Assembly: GCA_949358305.1 (NCBI GenBank)
Contig: CASHSZ010000081.1
Span: forward strand, 1-27,959
Reading direction: 5' to 3'
Source: Strigamia acuminata
Lineage: Eukaryota > Arthropoda > Chilopoda > Geophilomorpha > Linotaeniidae
Length of the DNA stretch: 27,959 nucleotides
In this document: positions 1 through 9,583 of the stretch, piece after piece
Numbering within the stretch: position 1 is the first letter of the stretch
Layout of the letters: the number at the start of each line of letters is the position of its first letter
The notes under the pieces: generated by a model
What the model was told of the DNA's origin: nothing
Database searches by the model: none
The model's input: the letters and a program-made list of their open reading frames with translations, nothing else
Translations under genes and position numbers: made by a program

Positions 1-186
1 GAACAGCAGGATCAAACGTCAGAATCGTCGCCGGCCGAAAACAAGAAAAATCAGGTGCAGGAGCCATCACCAGGTGTCGCAAGCGTCGTAGGATCCAACG
101 CGCATGCGCAACCGCCTGTTGAAAGGGATTTCCGGTCACGCCGACTTCGAAGGCAGTCACGGAAGGATTATACTTCGTTTTACTAG
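1..186 (+). CDS. pol: C-terminal tail of Ty3/gypsy Pol (partial)
   Basis: An open frame runs from the first base to a TAG at 184-186, giving 61 residues. The tail is polar and ends in an Arg/Lys/Ser-rich stretch (residues about 46-58, with RSRRLRRQSRKDY) followed by TSFY. Many gypsy-type integrases end in such a basic tail. The catalytic part lies upstream of the window. The assignment rests on the basic tail plus the correctly placed polypurine tract and LTR downstream, not on a conserved catalytic motif. Host protein is unlikely given that context. Confidence 0.7.
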   Translation, partial: EQQDQTSESSPAENKKNQVQEPSPGVASVVGSNAHAQPPVERDFRSRRLRRQSRKDYTSFY

Positions 187-870
187 CCAAATTCTGACGT
201 GAACGCAAGTACATTGCAGTGAACGAAGGAAAATTCCATTCCTCATTGTGTGTCTGACGAGTTAAGAACAATTTTCGGTGACAACAGGTATTTCTTAATT
301 GAAAGAAATTGAAGTGAACGTAAGCGAGACATGATGTCATCGACAAGGATATGATGCAACACGCTCATCCCATTCATTTACGTCATCGTATCCTTTATGA
401 AATCGTACATAAGGAACTTTTGCCCTTTGAGAAAGAGGACGAATAGGTTTTGACTTGATATATTTTGTTGTATTTTGTTTTTTTTTTGTCAATGAAGTGA
501 GCACAGGTATACTGTAGCGAGCAGAGACTAGTTTTGTTTTTATTTGCATTGACTATTATGTATTTTGTTTTTTTTTTCCAATCATTACTCTTGTATTTTT
601 TTTTTTTTATAGAAAATTAGAAAATGTCAAAGAGAAAAGAAAAAAAGTAATATAACTGTGAAAACTTGTATAAAAAGTGTTGTTATTGAAGGTTGGAGAA
701 CCTGACCAATTTTGAATTTTTGACCAAATTAGACTTGTAATTTTTTTTTATATATATATCTAATGTGTAAGAGGAAGCATGATTGTTCTAAAGAGATACT
801 CAGGGAGAAAGCATGATTGATTAAGGGGAATTAATTTATTTTCATTAGTTTTGTGTTTTTGGGGACCAAA
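187..870. other. Untranslated 3' region of the gypsy element
   Basis: This AT-rich stretch lies between the pol stop codon and the polypurine tract. It has several T runs of 8-13 bases (for example near 480, 570 and 597) and no ORF with recognisable content. I see nothing else in it. Confidence 0.6.
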
Positions 871-887
871 AAAGCTAAAGGGGGGAT
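871..887 (+). promoter_or_regulatory. Polypurine tract (plus-strand primer site)
   Basis: The sequence aaagctaaaggggggat directly abuts the TGTTACG start of the LTR. A purine run immediately upstream of the 3' LTR is the usual plus-strand priming site of LTR retroelements, and it fixes the LTR boundary at 888. Confidence 0.8.
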
Positions 888-943
888 TGTTACGCGGTGG
901 ACGACACGCCGTTTGCCGGCTGTCACCCACACGCCTCCGTAAG

Positions 944-949
944 TATAAA
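944..949 (+). promoter_or_regulatory. TATA box of the LTR
   Basis: TATAAA, 56 bp into the LTR, with AATAAA about 310 bp further on. This is the likely core promoter of the element, judged by motif and position only. Confidence 0.55.
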
Positions 950-1253
950 GCTCTGTTTAAATTCACAAAACTCTCGCTAGAGTTCGCAATAAGCGGAAGA
1001 GCGACGATTAACCCCAGTTAACGATAATAGAACGATCTGAAGTTATTTAAGAGTTAACGGGAGCTGAGGAACTCAGTTCTCTTGGCTTGTCGATCCGTGA
1101 AGGATACGACATCCGAACTCTGGTTTTGAATACATTTATTAATCATGCTTTTTCAGATATTGTTTAGGTTTACATTATCATTTATTATTTAGTTTTAGGT
1201 TATCAATTAATGTATTATTACTCTGGGCCTAGACAGTGTTTATTTTATACTTT

Positions 1254-1259
1254 AATAAA
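1254..1259 (+). terminator. Polyadenylation signal in the LTR
   Basis: AATAAA in the second half of the LTR, followed by a GT-rich stretch. It is the probable poly(A) signal of the retroelement transcript. Confidence 0.5.
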
Positions 1260-1414
1260 GAAACTGTGTTATTTGATTATCCAATGAGTCCCCATCATTT
1301 CTATCTCACTTGCAGCGTAATTAACTTAGTTTAGCTTAGTCTGAATGCAATTAGCTCAGTAGTATTTACAAAGTTATAAACGTGGTCAAACAGTGGTGTG
1401 TTGGCCACGTAACA

Positions 1415-2407
1415 ATACGTCATGCCCGATGTGAACAAGTTCCTACAAATTAAATTTTTTGCATAATAAAATGGATACTATTATTCAAAAAGAAATGAAG
1501 TTTTTTTACAAATGCCGCAGTTTGACTTTATATTCATTCAAGAGTTAATATTATATTGATCTCTACGATAACATGTGGTATTGAAGGAATATTACCATGG
1601 ATAGCACCTAAAGTGTTGGTCTCAGATACAAGATTTATCTGTATTGAAACATGTTATCCAACAACAAACTACACTGGTAATTGGGGTCGTTGTACTGGGC
1701 GCAACATAGCAAAGCGAGAGATCGCGTTTCAGGATGCGTATGCGATTTCGTAGCGCGATGTTGCGTTTCGGGAAGCGTACGCAATTTTGTGCGTTGCGTC
1801 ATAAACATAAAACAGCCCCTATAAACATACATTTTATGCGACTAGGTCTACTTTGTCCAAAAATAATGTGTAAACATCCTGAACTTAACTAAGAGTCTAT
1901 AAACGTCCTTACGTTAATTATCCTCGTTATACTACACACGTAAGTAAGAAATTAAAAAATTTAACACATGGTTTTTATAAAATTCGCGCAAAAGTTGCAT
2001 ACCGGCAAAATTTCCCACTAGCGATCTCGCCTGGCGACTTTGCAGAGTGGAAAGAAACGGTTCAATTCGTTGTAAGCAACATGAGGCACATTCAAAATCT
2101 TTTCAAAGCAAAATGTGTCATCATTCTGTACGTGTTTACACTTGGAATAGAGGCGGGAAAGAGAATGTTATGCCAATTTACCGCCCTTTTATTAGCCCTT
2201 GTAGTGCCAAATTATTCAAACGTTTTGCGCCACGTTATTCTGGAACACTACAGGGACAACATGTCGCGTTTAGCAATTGCAAACAATGTAATACAGATTG
2301 CTAGGCGCGAAAAACAATGCCGCTTCTAGGCGTGTCGCGCCCTAAATACATCACCGGTAATTGTTTAATTGATTATCCTGTCTGATTTGATTAACTTGCC
2401 TGATTTG
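1415..2407. other. Unassigned host-like DNA
   Basis: No convincing gene is visible; the short ORFs here have no recognisable motifs. A CpG-rich patch at 1690-1800 contains two diverged copies of a unit of about 40 bp, each starting gcgtttc (1723 and 1763). Positions 2040-2340 are also relatively CpG-rich. The rest is AT-rich. Confidence 0.4.
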
Positions 2408-2784
2408 TTACTTTTTTTTCATGATTGTTTTATAATTAATTACCTTATGGGGTTTGGTTGCCATGACTGTCTCGATTGCCGTGTCTGGTTTGGTTATCTT
2501 GTTTGATTTGGTTACCTTTTCATGACTGTCTTCTTTGTCAGTATTGACAGATTTGAGGGAATTGATTACTTCACTAGAAGATCTTTTAATACAATTATTG
2601 GATTCAAATTTGACACCGTCATCAGAATCAGAATCAGTATCTGCAGCATCAACAGTGTCCTTAAACACCAAGCTGTCGTTGTGCTTAGATTCCAATTTGC
2701 CATTGTCTTTAGAGCATTTTAACTTTGAATCATCTTTTATGTCAACCAATACAGAATGATTTGATCGTGCATTGGTGATTTCCT
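2408..2784 (-). CDS. Terminal exon of an unrecognised minus-strand gene (acidic/Ser-rich)
   Basis: The exon opens after a strong acceptor on the minus strand (T8 then AG, intron bases 2785-2786) and runs in one frame to a stop at 2408-2410. With a G carried over from the exon at 3103-3241 its first codon becomes Glu, so the splice keeps the frame. The product is hydrophilic: a Lys/Asp-rich part, then an acidic run (DTDSDSDDG) and a Lys-rich end. A possible donor (AAAG|GTAACC) at 2516/2515 would end the exon early, also in phase 0. No catalytic motif is visible and I do not recognise the family. The coding call rests on the open frame and the phase-consistent splice, not on homology. Confidence 0.5.
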
Positions 2785-3102
2785 CTAAAAAAAAGTGTAA
2801 ATTATAAATGTGCATGTTATTTGGTGCTATCTATTTGGCAGGACTCTGAGGTCCATAATGGAAAGAAAATTTATTAAAGAAAAAAAAATGATTTTTTTTT
2901 GGGCACTACCAATTTTCTGGAATAAGTGTTAATTCTTTTGACGGGTGCTTACTTGGGATGCCTGATACAATCAGATGTCCCAAATATTAAAGCTTCTCAC
3001 ATTTTTTCATCCCAATGATAGCATTCTAAGCGTGTTGCTTAGTTTACATAATGGTACCACCGACTCTACGATTTGACAAAAAGTTATTTGGACAAATGTT
3101 AC

Positions 3103-3241
3103 CTATTTTTTCTCGAAGTTTGTTAATTGTTGCTTTTAACAGATTATTTTTTTGTTTATGCGTTTCACAATTCTCACAGGCAGCATCGGAGTCAAGTTGT
3201 TGTAATAGCGGTGATCCAGGAGATTCAGCTATCGGGATAGG
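3103..3241 (-). CDS. Internal exon with coiled coil (minus-strand gene)
   Basis: On the minus strand 139 bases are open between an acceptor (ctaaag at 3242-3247, preceded by a T10 tract and a ttaac branch-like motif) and a donor ATAG|GTAAC at 3103/3102. It encodes 46 codons plus one base. The first part is Pro/Ser-rich (PIPIAESPGSPLLQQLDSD). Next comes CENC, then a Lys/Leu/Asn/Glu-rich segment whose hydrophobic spacing fits a coiled coil (residues about 29-46). It joins in frame to the exon at 2408-2784 across a 318-bp intron. CxxC followed by a coiled coil occurs in many nuclear proteins; no specific family is claimed. Composition and splice phase make it look real, but no expression evidence is available. 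Confidence 0.5.
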
Positions 3242-3303
3242 CTTTAGGGCAGGTAAATGTTAATAAGTAAAAAAAAACTTTTATTTTAAATAAAAGCATT
3301 CAC

Positions 3304-3402
3304 CTCTCGCCAATCCATCTGCATTTCATCATGATGCTGAACTTGTAGATATTCTTTTCATTAGTTTTAACCGTTTTGGATATTTCAGAAGTTCGCTTTT
3401 GT
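3304..3402 (-). other. Possible upstream exon, phase unresolved
   Basis: On the minus strand there is an acceptor-like ATTTACAG before 3402 and a donor-like GAGAG|GTGAAT at 3304/3303. They bracket 99 bases with one open frame (starting QKRTSEISK). Read this way it leaves two bases over, whereas the next exon at 3241 needs phase 0, so it cannot join directly. A weaker donor after ACG inside it would restore phase 0. Either an alternative junction is used, an exon is missing, or the gene is decayed. Confidence 0.25.
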
Positions 3403-3439
3403 CTGTAAATGGCAAATTAAATTATCACATTATTATTAT

Positions 3440-4281
3440 ACTAGGTTTCATTATATGAATGATTTTGCAATTTTGTGATTTTGCATTAATCACAGAATCA
3501 TTATTCTTTGATGTCTCCAAAATGAGATTACAATGAATTAACTTAGTCAAATTTTCAATTGTGTGATCTGGACAACTTTGTGATTTTTGAGTATTGTCAT
3601 GTGATATCTGTTCTACCAATCACATTCACATTCACTAAAGTACAAGAGAGCAAAAATATAAAATCCCAAAAACATCTAAAAGGTAGTTTTGTGATTTTGT
3701 TAAAAAGCGATTTTGAGGCTTGTGAAACTCAAAACAAAATGGAGGCATCCAAGCTCTATCTAAGTAGCTAACTTGTATCCTTGCATATCATCAATATGGT
3801 GATGCATCCATGACTGTATTACAGCTAGGAAACTCAATTAATGGCTCTGGTGCGATCTGTGAAACTTATATTTATTAAAATGCACCTTATTAAAAGAAAT
3901 TTTGTTCCATCACACAAATAGAACTAGTTATTTTGCATAACATTTTAAAATTGGTTGGGTATAATAACTAAAACCCAATATAGTAGATAGGAAGTCATGT
4001 GACTATTTAAATAATTGCAAAATTGCAAAATCATGAGATTTGTTTTGCAATTAATTGGTCATCACAATTTGTGATGACCACTTGGATTCAGCTTGGCTGC
4101 TGTCATTTTGTCAAAATAGCAAAACTACTTTTGATTTTGTGATTGTGTATTTTTTCTGTTTTGTGTTTTTGTAATTATGCACATGATTGGTGGAACTGAT
4201 ACCATGTGACAAATCCAAAAATGCAAAATTGCTAAAGTTGCAAAATTACAAAATTTGCTTAATTAATTAAACCCCCTAGTG
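3440..4281. mobile_element. Inverted-repeat element of about 840 bp, non-autonomous
   Basis: The left side (3440-3760) and right side (about 4084-4281) are diverged inverted copies. Matching blocks, in order inward from each end, are actagg; a run of attttg/gcaattttg motifs; the block around catgtgatatctgttctacc (3598-3620), which pairs with the block around 4184-4209; a tagttttg block; and aaaatgg...gcatccaagct (3736-3754), which pairs with 4084-4108. The left arm is about 120 bp longer, so one arm carries indels. No transposase ORF lies inside. No target-site duplication is evident. This fits an old foldback or MITE-like DNA transposon; the superfamily is unknown. It lies within the span of the minus-strand gene, probably in an intron. 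Confidence 0.55.
4056..4080. repeat. Perfect hairpin, 11-bp stem, 3-nt loop
   Basis: tggtcatcaca is followed by att and its exact reverse complement. It sits just inside the right arm of the inverted-repeat element. Confidence 0.8.
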
Positions 4282-4444
4282 TTTACTGGCCTAAGAATGA
4301 GTTTTAGTAATTTTGTGAGGAGACGGGAATAGATGAAAAGGATGTGAAATGTTCAATTTCGTGTGCTGATAAATTTAGAATTCAGAACACACCAATATAA
4401 AAAACATCGGGAAAGGTTGAAATACAGAATAATGTCTGAAATAT

Positions 4445-4650
4445 ACGCTCAATTCCAAATTGAAAAAAAAAAAATTTTTCGATTTTCCCTGGCGGAAATT
4501 ACCGTTATAATAAGCTTTTTCGTGGCAGAAATGGCCATTATAATACACGCGTTCAATTCCAAATTCAAATAACTACCCTTTCAAATTTTCCTGACGGAAA
4601 TAATGCCAAACGCGTCATATTTCAAGAATCAGGTTCTTGAAAACCCGATT
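4445..4650. repeat. Direct duplication of about 103 bp with a nearby inverted copy
   Basis: The motif caattccaaatt occurs at about 4449 and 4553, each followed some 40 bp on by ctggcgg/ctgacggaaat (4489 and 4591). This marks two diverged tandem copies about 102-104 bp apart. An inverted copy of the same motif lies at 4735-4753, making 4549-4753 a small inverted-repeat unit, possibly another MITE fragment. No coding content. Confidence 0.4.
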
Positions 4651-4775
4651 CTCAAAATCTATATAGGGGTGGATTCTTGGGATTTCAACACGTTTTTTTA
4701 AAACAGATTCTGGTTTTTGTAGTCGGATTTTGGTAATTTGGAATTGAATGCGCCTATTGGTATAGCATATGATTA

Positions 4776-4951
4776 CAGCAGAACCTCGATTATTCAGACT
4801 AATTAGAAGACATGCATGTTCATAAAACCTAATTTTCTTAAATTCGAGCATTAGGTTTATAAACATACTGTACTATATATGAAAAAAATGGAAAAAAACG
4901 CTTAATGCTGTTTGTGTAACTGATTGTTCGAGGACAATCGAAGTTCTACTG
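4776..4951. mobile_element. MITE of Tc1/mariner-pogo type (176 bp)
   Basis: The left end reads CAGCAGAACCTCGATTATTC and the right end, on the other strand, CAGTAGAACTTCGATTGTCC. These are diverged terminal inverted repeats of about 20 bp. Each end is flanked by TA (4774-4775 and 4952-4953), the target duplicated by Tc1/mariner-superfamily elements. The cag-agaacctcgatt type of terminus is the kind seen in pogo/Tigger-like elements. No ORF, so it is non-autonomous. Confidence 0.6.
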
Positions 4952-4974
4952 TACTTAACAATTACTTCCTATAC

Positions 4975-5035
4975 CGGATGTTCGAGATTCATCACTATCA
5001 TCAGAGCTGCTGTAAGTATTATCACAGGACGCCAT
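4975..5035 (-). CDS. Possible first coding exon of the minus-strand gene
   Basis: On the minus strand an ATG at 5035 in a favourable context (aaaATGG) opens an acidic, Ser-rich peptide (starting MASCDNTYSSSDDSDESRTS). It meets a donor-like CCG|GTATAG at 4975/4974. If unspliced it stops after 26 codons. The Asp/Ser-rich composition resembles the distal exon at 2408-2784, which suggests one gene, but the intervening exons are not resolved and direct joining to 3304-3402 does not keep phase. Confidence 0.3.
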
Positions 5036-5320
5036 TTTATGATGTTTAAAATCTGTGTTGTCCTATGAATAATGGAGTTAAGTCTAACTACTCTCAATCT
5101 CAGCAAGTACTAATTAAGGGTTTCTTTATTTTATATAGCAGATACTGATTTCAAATAAATAAACTTTGAAATATGATATAACAAATTTAATTATAATATC
5201 TCATTATATTTCAATTAAGAAAATATATTATTACAGTTTACATTAGAAAATCTCAAATATGTTAAAAAATTTTATCATATCATCATTACAAAATTATGTT
5301 TAAAATCAAGTCGCTTCAAT
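5036..5320. other. AT-rich spacer
   Basis: Strongly AT-rich DNA between the possible first exon and the minisatellite. It could contain the promoter of the minus-strand gene, but no clear motif is visible. Confidence 0.35.
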
Positions 5321-6660
5321 GAAATTTGACGGATTTTGACGGATTTTGACGGATTTTGACGAATTTTGACGGAATTTGACGGAATTTGACGGAATTTGAC
5401 AGAATTTGACGGAATTTGACAGATTTTGACGGATTTTGACGGATTTTGACAAAATTTGACGGATTTTGATGGATTTTGACGGAATTTGACGGAATTTGAC
5501 GGAATTTGACGGAATTTGACGGATTTTGACAAAATTTGACAAAATTTGATGGATTTTGACGGAATTTGACGGATTTTGACGGATTTTGACGGAATTTGAC
5601 GGAATTTGACGGAATTTGACGGAATTTGACGGAATTTGACGGATTTTGACGGATTTTGACGGATTTTGACGAAATTTGACGGAGTTTGACAAAATTTGAC
5701 GGAATTTGACGGAATTTGACGGATTTTGACGGATTTTGACGGAATTTGACGGAATTTGACGGAATGTGACAAAATTTGACGGATTTTGACGGATTTTGAC
5801 GAAATTTGACGGAATTTGACGGAATGTGACAAAATTTGACGGATTTTGACGGAATTTGACGGAATTTGACGGATTTTGACGGATTTTGACGGAATTTGAC
5901 AGATTTTGACGGAATTTGACGGAATGTGACAAAATTTGACGGAATTTGACGGAATTTGACGGATTTTGACGGATTTTGACAAAATTTGACGGATTTTGAC
6001 GGATTTTGACGGATTTTGACGGATTTTGACGGAATTTGACGGAATTTGACGGATTTTGACGGATTTTGACGGAATTTGACAGATTTTGACGGAATTTGAC
6101 GGAGTTTGACAAAATTTGACGGAATTTGACGGAATTTGACGGATTTTGACGGATTTTGACAAAATTTGACGGATTTTGACGGATTTTGACGGATTTTGAC
6201 GGAATTTGACGGAATGTGACAAAATTTGACGGAATTTGACGGATTTTGACAAAATTTGACAAAATTTGACGGAATTTGACAGAATTTGACGGAATTTGAC
6301 AGAATTTGACGGAATTTGACGGATTTTGACGGATTTTGACGGATTTTGACAAAGTTTGACAAAATTCGACGGATTTTGACGGATTTTGACGGATTTTGAC
6401 AAAATTTGACAAAATTTGACGGAATTTGACGGAATTTGACGGAATTTGACGGAATTTGACGGAATTTGACGGAATTTGACGGAATTTGACAGATTTTGAC
6501 GGAATTTGACGGAGTTTGACAAAATTTGACAAAATTTGACGGATTTTGACGGATTTTGACGGATTTTGACGAATTTTGACAAAATTTGACGGAATTTGAC
6601 GGATTTTGACGGATTTTGACGGATTTTGACGGATTTTGACGGAATTTGACGGAATGTGAC
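5321..6660. repeat. 10-bp minisatellite, 134 units in perfect register
   Basis: The array consists of decamers ending in ttgac (rarely tgtgac, ttgat or ttcgac). The main types are ggattttgac, ggaatttgac and aaaatttgac, with rarer gaaatttgac, agattttgac, ggagtttgac and ggaatgtgac. There is not a single insertion or deletion over 1,340 bp; all variation is by substitution. A higher-order unit of 18 decamers (180 bp) is visible, since 5861-6020 repeats at 6041-6200. Every minus-strand frame is open because the unit lacks stops in that direction and 10 bp cycles through all frames. I treat those ORFs as by-products, not genes. Confidence 0.95.
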
Positions 6661-7205
6661 AAAATTTTGTTAGATTCTGATTGTAAATTAACTATTAAGT
6701 GTGAATTGAGTGATCGAGACAATTGTTGTAACAATATACCATGGTTAGCTATTGTCTGTAAGCTAACCATGGCAATATATATTCTGGAATTCAGTTGTGA
6801 GCGACGGTTCTAATAAATGAGTGTGAACATGTTTTCCTTGTGTAAATTCAAGAGTGAGATTGGGTCGTAAGGACTCTTCAGTGGTATCCACGATAAAAAG
6901 GGACCGAGTAAAACGTTTGGACAGTGTTTTGGGCAGTGTGAAGCCCCTAATTCGGGACACATGAGTAAATTGTGAGTTTTTGCGTACCTTTCCTGCAATT
7001 GATGAAGTCCGCGTCGGCGAGTCGACGTTCGGGCGGAGTGTTGAACTGGTTTTTGTGGCGTGCGGCGTGCGAGCCGTCGGCGACGTTGTGTGGACGTCGA
7101 CAGGAGGAATTTCGACCGCGAAACGAACGTCAGGGTTACGTGATCGAACACGGGACGTCGAACGCGAGGTTTACCGGTTGGTGCGGTTTCGTGTTGCTGT
7201 TGATC
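6661..7205 (+). other. Leader region upstream of the second gypsy element
   Basis: This non-coding stretch lies between the minisatellite and the Gag start. It becomes GC-rich after about 7000. No LTR or primer-binding site could be placed with confidence. A CA-ended TGTAACA at 6727-6733 is a possible LTR end, but its partner start was not found. Confidence 0.35.
6739..6772. repeat. Perfect hairpin, 12-bp stem, 10-nt loop
   Basis: ccatggttagct at 6739-6750 is followed by a 10-base spacer and its exact reverse complement at 6761-6772. It lies between the minisatellite and the second gypsy element. Confidence 0.85.
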
Positions 7206-9583
7206 ATGGCACAATTGATGCTGGGCGGTATTCCGCCGTTTTCTGGATCCACGCTGCACGAGTGGACGAGCTGGAAGCAAACTTACCAGCAGTTCGTTTT
7301 ATTGAACAAGGTAGAAGCGGACAGGCAGGTTCCGCTGCTCTTGACGGTCATCGGTATCCCGATGTTTGACAAAATCAAGCGGTGGGCGCATCCGAAGGAC
7401 GTCGTGACGATGGGTTTAGATGTCATTTTGGAGGTAGTCGACGACCATTACAAGTCTGTCGACACCCCGTACATGGCTCGGCAGCGTTTTGGAGCGCGCA
7501 AACGTCACGAGGGAGAATCGGTGGAAAAATACATCGCAGAGTTAAGGATTTTATCCCAACGTTGCGGATTTGCAACCAAGGACGAAACTGATGGGGCGAT
7601 CGTTCATCAGGTGGTACGAGGGTCACGCAACGAAGTTTTGGTTCGCGAGATCCTTTTGAACATGCCGTTGACAGCCGAACAAGTGACAAAACGTGCAGTG
7701 GCCCACGAGATGGCCCACATTGCGGCGTCGGGACGGGAGGAGCCAATGCCCTTCACGGATGAGGAGCCGACCAAGACGCCAGCTTCGGCGGCATTGATGC
7801 AGTTGTCGATAAGTGGCCGCCGCGGTCCGCAGAGGGGCCGTGGAAGGGCCAACCAATTTGGTTCACCCGGTTTTGCAGGTGCAGGGTCCAGCGCTCAACG
7901 TGGATCGTCTCAGCGACCTTGGCGCGGGCGCCAGGGGCAGAGTAATGGGCGAGGCGGCCAACCTGTAAAAAGGGACGGCACGCCCGTCGACTGTTTTTGT
8001 TGCGGCGGACCACATTTTGTAAGGGATTGCCCTTTTGAGCCAGCGCTGGGACCAAGAGCCGGTCAAGATCAACGACCGGGTGGCCGCATGATTGGCGAGT
8101 GGCGTAAGAAGGCGAACGATCAGGAGGGAGCGTGCCCACCGGCGACGTTTCCAGCCGAAGTTGACGGCAGTTTTGGTGGAGCAGGAGGTTCTGATGAGAA
8201 GTGGAGGCAGCGGAACGTTCCAATCAACGTGATACAGGAGCAAGACGAGGATTTCGCCTTGTTTCATGTCGTTGGAGCGAGAGTGAGGTCGCCGCCCCTT
8301 ATTGTGCAGGTGGTTTTGAATTTTTTCAGATTTAACCTATTGTTGGACACCGGCAGCGAGTTGTCGGTGCTGAATGCGACTGATTGCAACGTCTTGCTGA
8401 CCAAGCAGTTGATTTCGAGGAGGGCGATTACCCCCACTTTGGTCAAGCTGTTTGCATACCAGCACCAGCCCATTGAGGTGTTGGGGCAGGTGTGGCTGAA
8501 TATGCATATGGGTGAGGTAACAGCAAAGGTGAATTTTGTTGTGGTGGGGCGTTTGGGCCCTAGTCTTATTGGTCGGGACGCAGTGCGTAAATTTGGATGG
8601 CATAATATTTCTGCTGCTTTAATTTCAGGAGACGGACGTGGCCCGGCGGTGCCAGCGGAGGGTGATGGAGCTGCGATGAATGGTCAACACCCGTCGGCGA
8701 GCCCGGTTGATCACGTCGAAATGGTGAGTGGGAGCGCGCAGAGAGCTGGTTCCTTGAGTGAATTATTATTGCGATACGCACATGTGTTCAGTGAGTGCCT
8801 TGGAACTTACAAAGGTGAACCGGTTGATCTTATTTTAAGACCAGATGCGGTTTCCAGATTTTACAGGCCTAGGCCTATTCCTTTGCCACTTAGAGATGCG
8901 GTCAGTTTGGAGATCGATGATTTGATTAACAAGGGGGTGTTCAAGCCGATTCCTTTCTCCGTGTGGGGGACTCCCCTGGTCACTGTGCAGAAGAAAGATG
9001 GGGGGGTTCGCCTATGCGGGGATTATAGGTCCACCGTGAACGCCAATTTACAGCCGGACCCGTATCCCCTGCCTCGCATAGCCGAGTTGCTTGCGTCCAT
9101 CGGCAGAGCACGGTTTTTCAGTACGCTTGATCTTAGGCAAGCGTACTTGCAAATCCCGCTGTCCGAGCGGTCGGCTGTTATTGCGGCCGTGAACACTCCG
9201 AAAGGCCTAATGGCCGTTACCAGGCTCCCGTTCGGGACCATGTCATCCGCAGGGATTTTCCAGCGGATTATTGTTTCGGTCCTGGACGGGGTGCCCCGCA
9301 TCTTCGTCTATTTGGACGACATTCTTGTAGCAACGTGGGACCTGCCAGAGCATTTGTGGGTTTTAGAACAGATTTTTCGCAGATTGGCTGATAGGGGTTT
9401 ACACCTGGCTAGGGAGAAGTGCTTATTTTGTGAAAGTGGCTTGAATTTTCTGGGTTTTTTGATCAGTCAGAAGGGAGTGAGACCGATCTCGTCAAAAGTG
9501 GAGGCAGTGTTGGCAATCCCACCCCCATTTGTGTGCAGGCAGTTGGAGTTCAAGGTCACAATACAGGATAACACAACGCGTCG
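6972..9583 (+). mobile_element. Ty3/gypsy retrotransposon, 3'-truncated
   Basis: Gag, protease and reverse transcriptase are in a single open frame in the usual gypsy order. RNase H, integrase and a 3' LTR are missing: recognisable sequence ends a little after the RT, near 9530-9560. A possible BEL/Pao LTR start follows at 9584. The 5' LTR was not identified. The intact frame suggests a fairly young but structurally broken copy. Confidence 0.85.

Larger units (their letters stand above)
1..1414 (+). mobile_element. Ty3/gypsy LTR retrotransposon, 3' end
   Basis: This is the downstream end of a gypsy-type LTR retrotransposon running off the left edge. In order it holds the last 61 codons of the polyprotein, about 700 bp of AT-rich untranslated DNA, a polypurine tract and a complete LTR. 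The body and the 5' LTR lie outside the window, so age and target-site duplication cannot be judged; the duplication should match the bases right after 1414 (atac/atacg). No envelope-like ORF lies between pol and the LTR, so this looks like a non-infectious retrotransposon. Confidence 0.85.
888..1414 (+). repeat. 3' LTR of the gypsy element (527 bp)
   Basis: The LTR starts with TGTTACG and ends with CGTAACA, a perfect 7-bp terminal inverted repeat with TG...CA ends. The repeat extends imperfectly to about 15 bp. Inside are a TATAAA at 944-949 and an AATAAA at 1254-1259, in the order expected for promoter and polyadenylation signals of an LTR. The upstream polypurine tract supports the left edge. 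A paired 5' LTR is not in the window. Confidence 0.85.

Noticed and set aside
1556-1832. Short ORFs on both strands near the CpG-rich patch
   Set aside because: About 65 codons each, overlapping on opposite strands, with no splice signals or recognisable motifs.
5275-6770. Three overlapping minus-strand ORFs of 408-484 codons with SVKFRQNPSK-type repeats
   Set aside because: They arise because the 10-bp unit has no stop on that strand and cycles through all frames. There is no non-repetitive domain and no start or splice context.
7423-8781. Several minus-strand and off-frame ORFs over the gypsy Gag-Pol
   Set aside because: Shadows of the GC-rich coding strand. The plus frame carries the recognisable domains.
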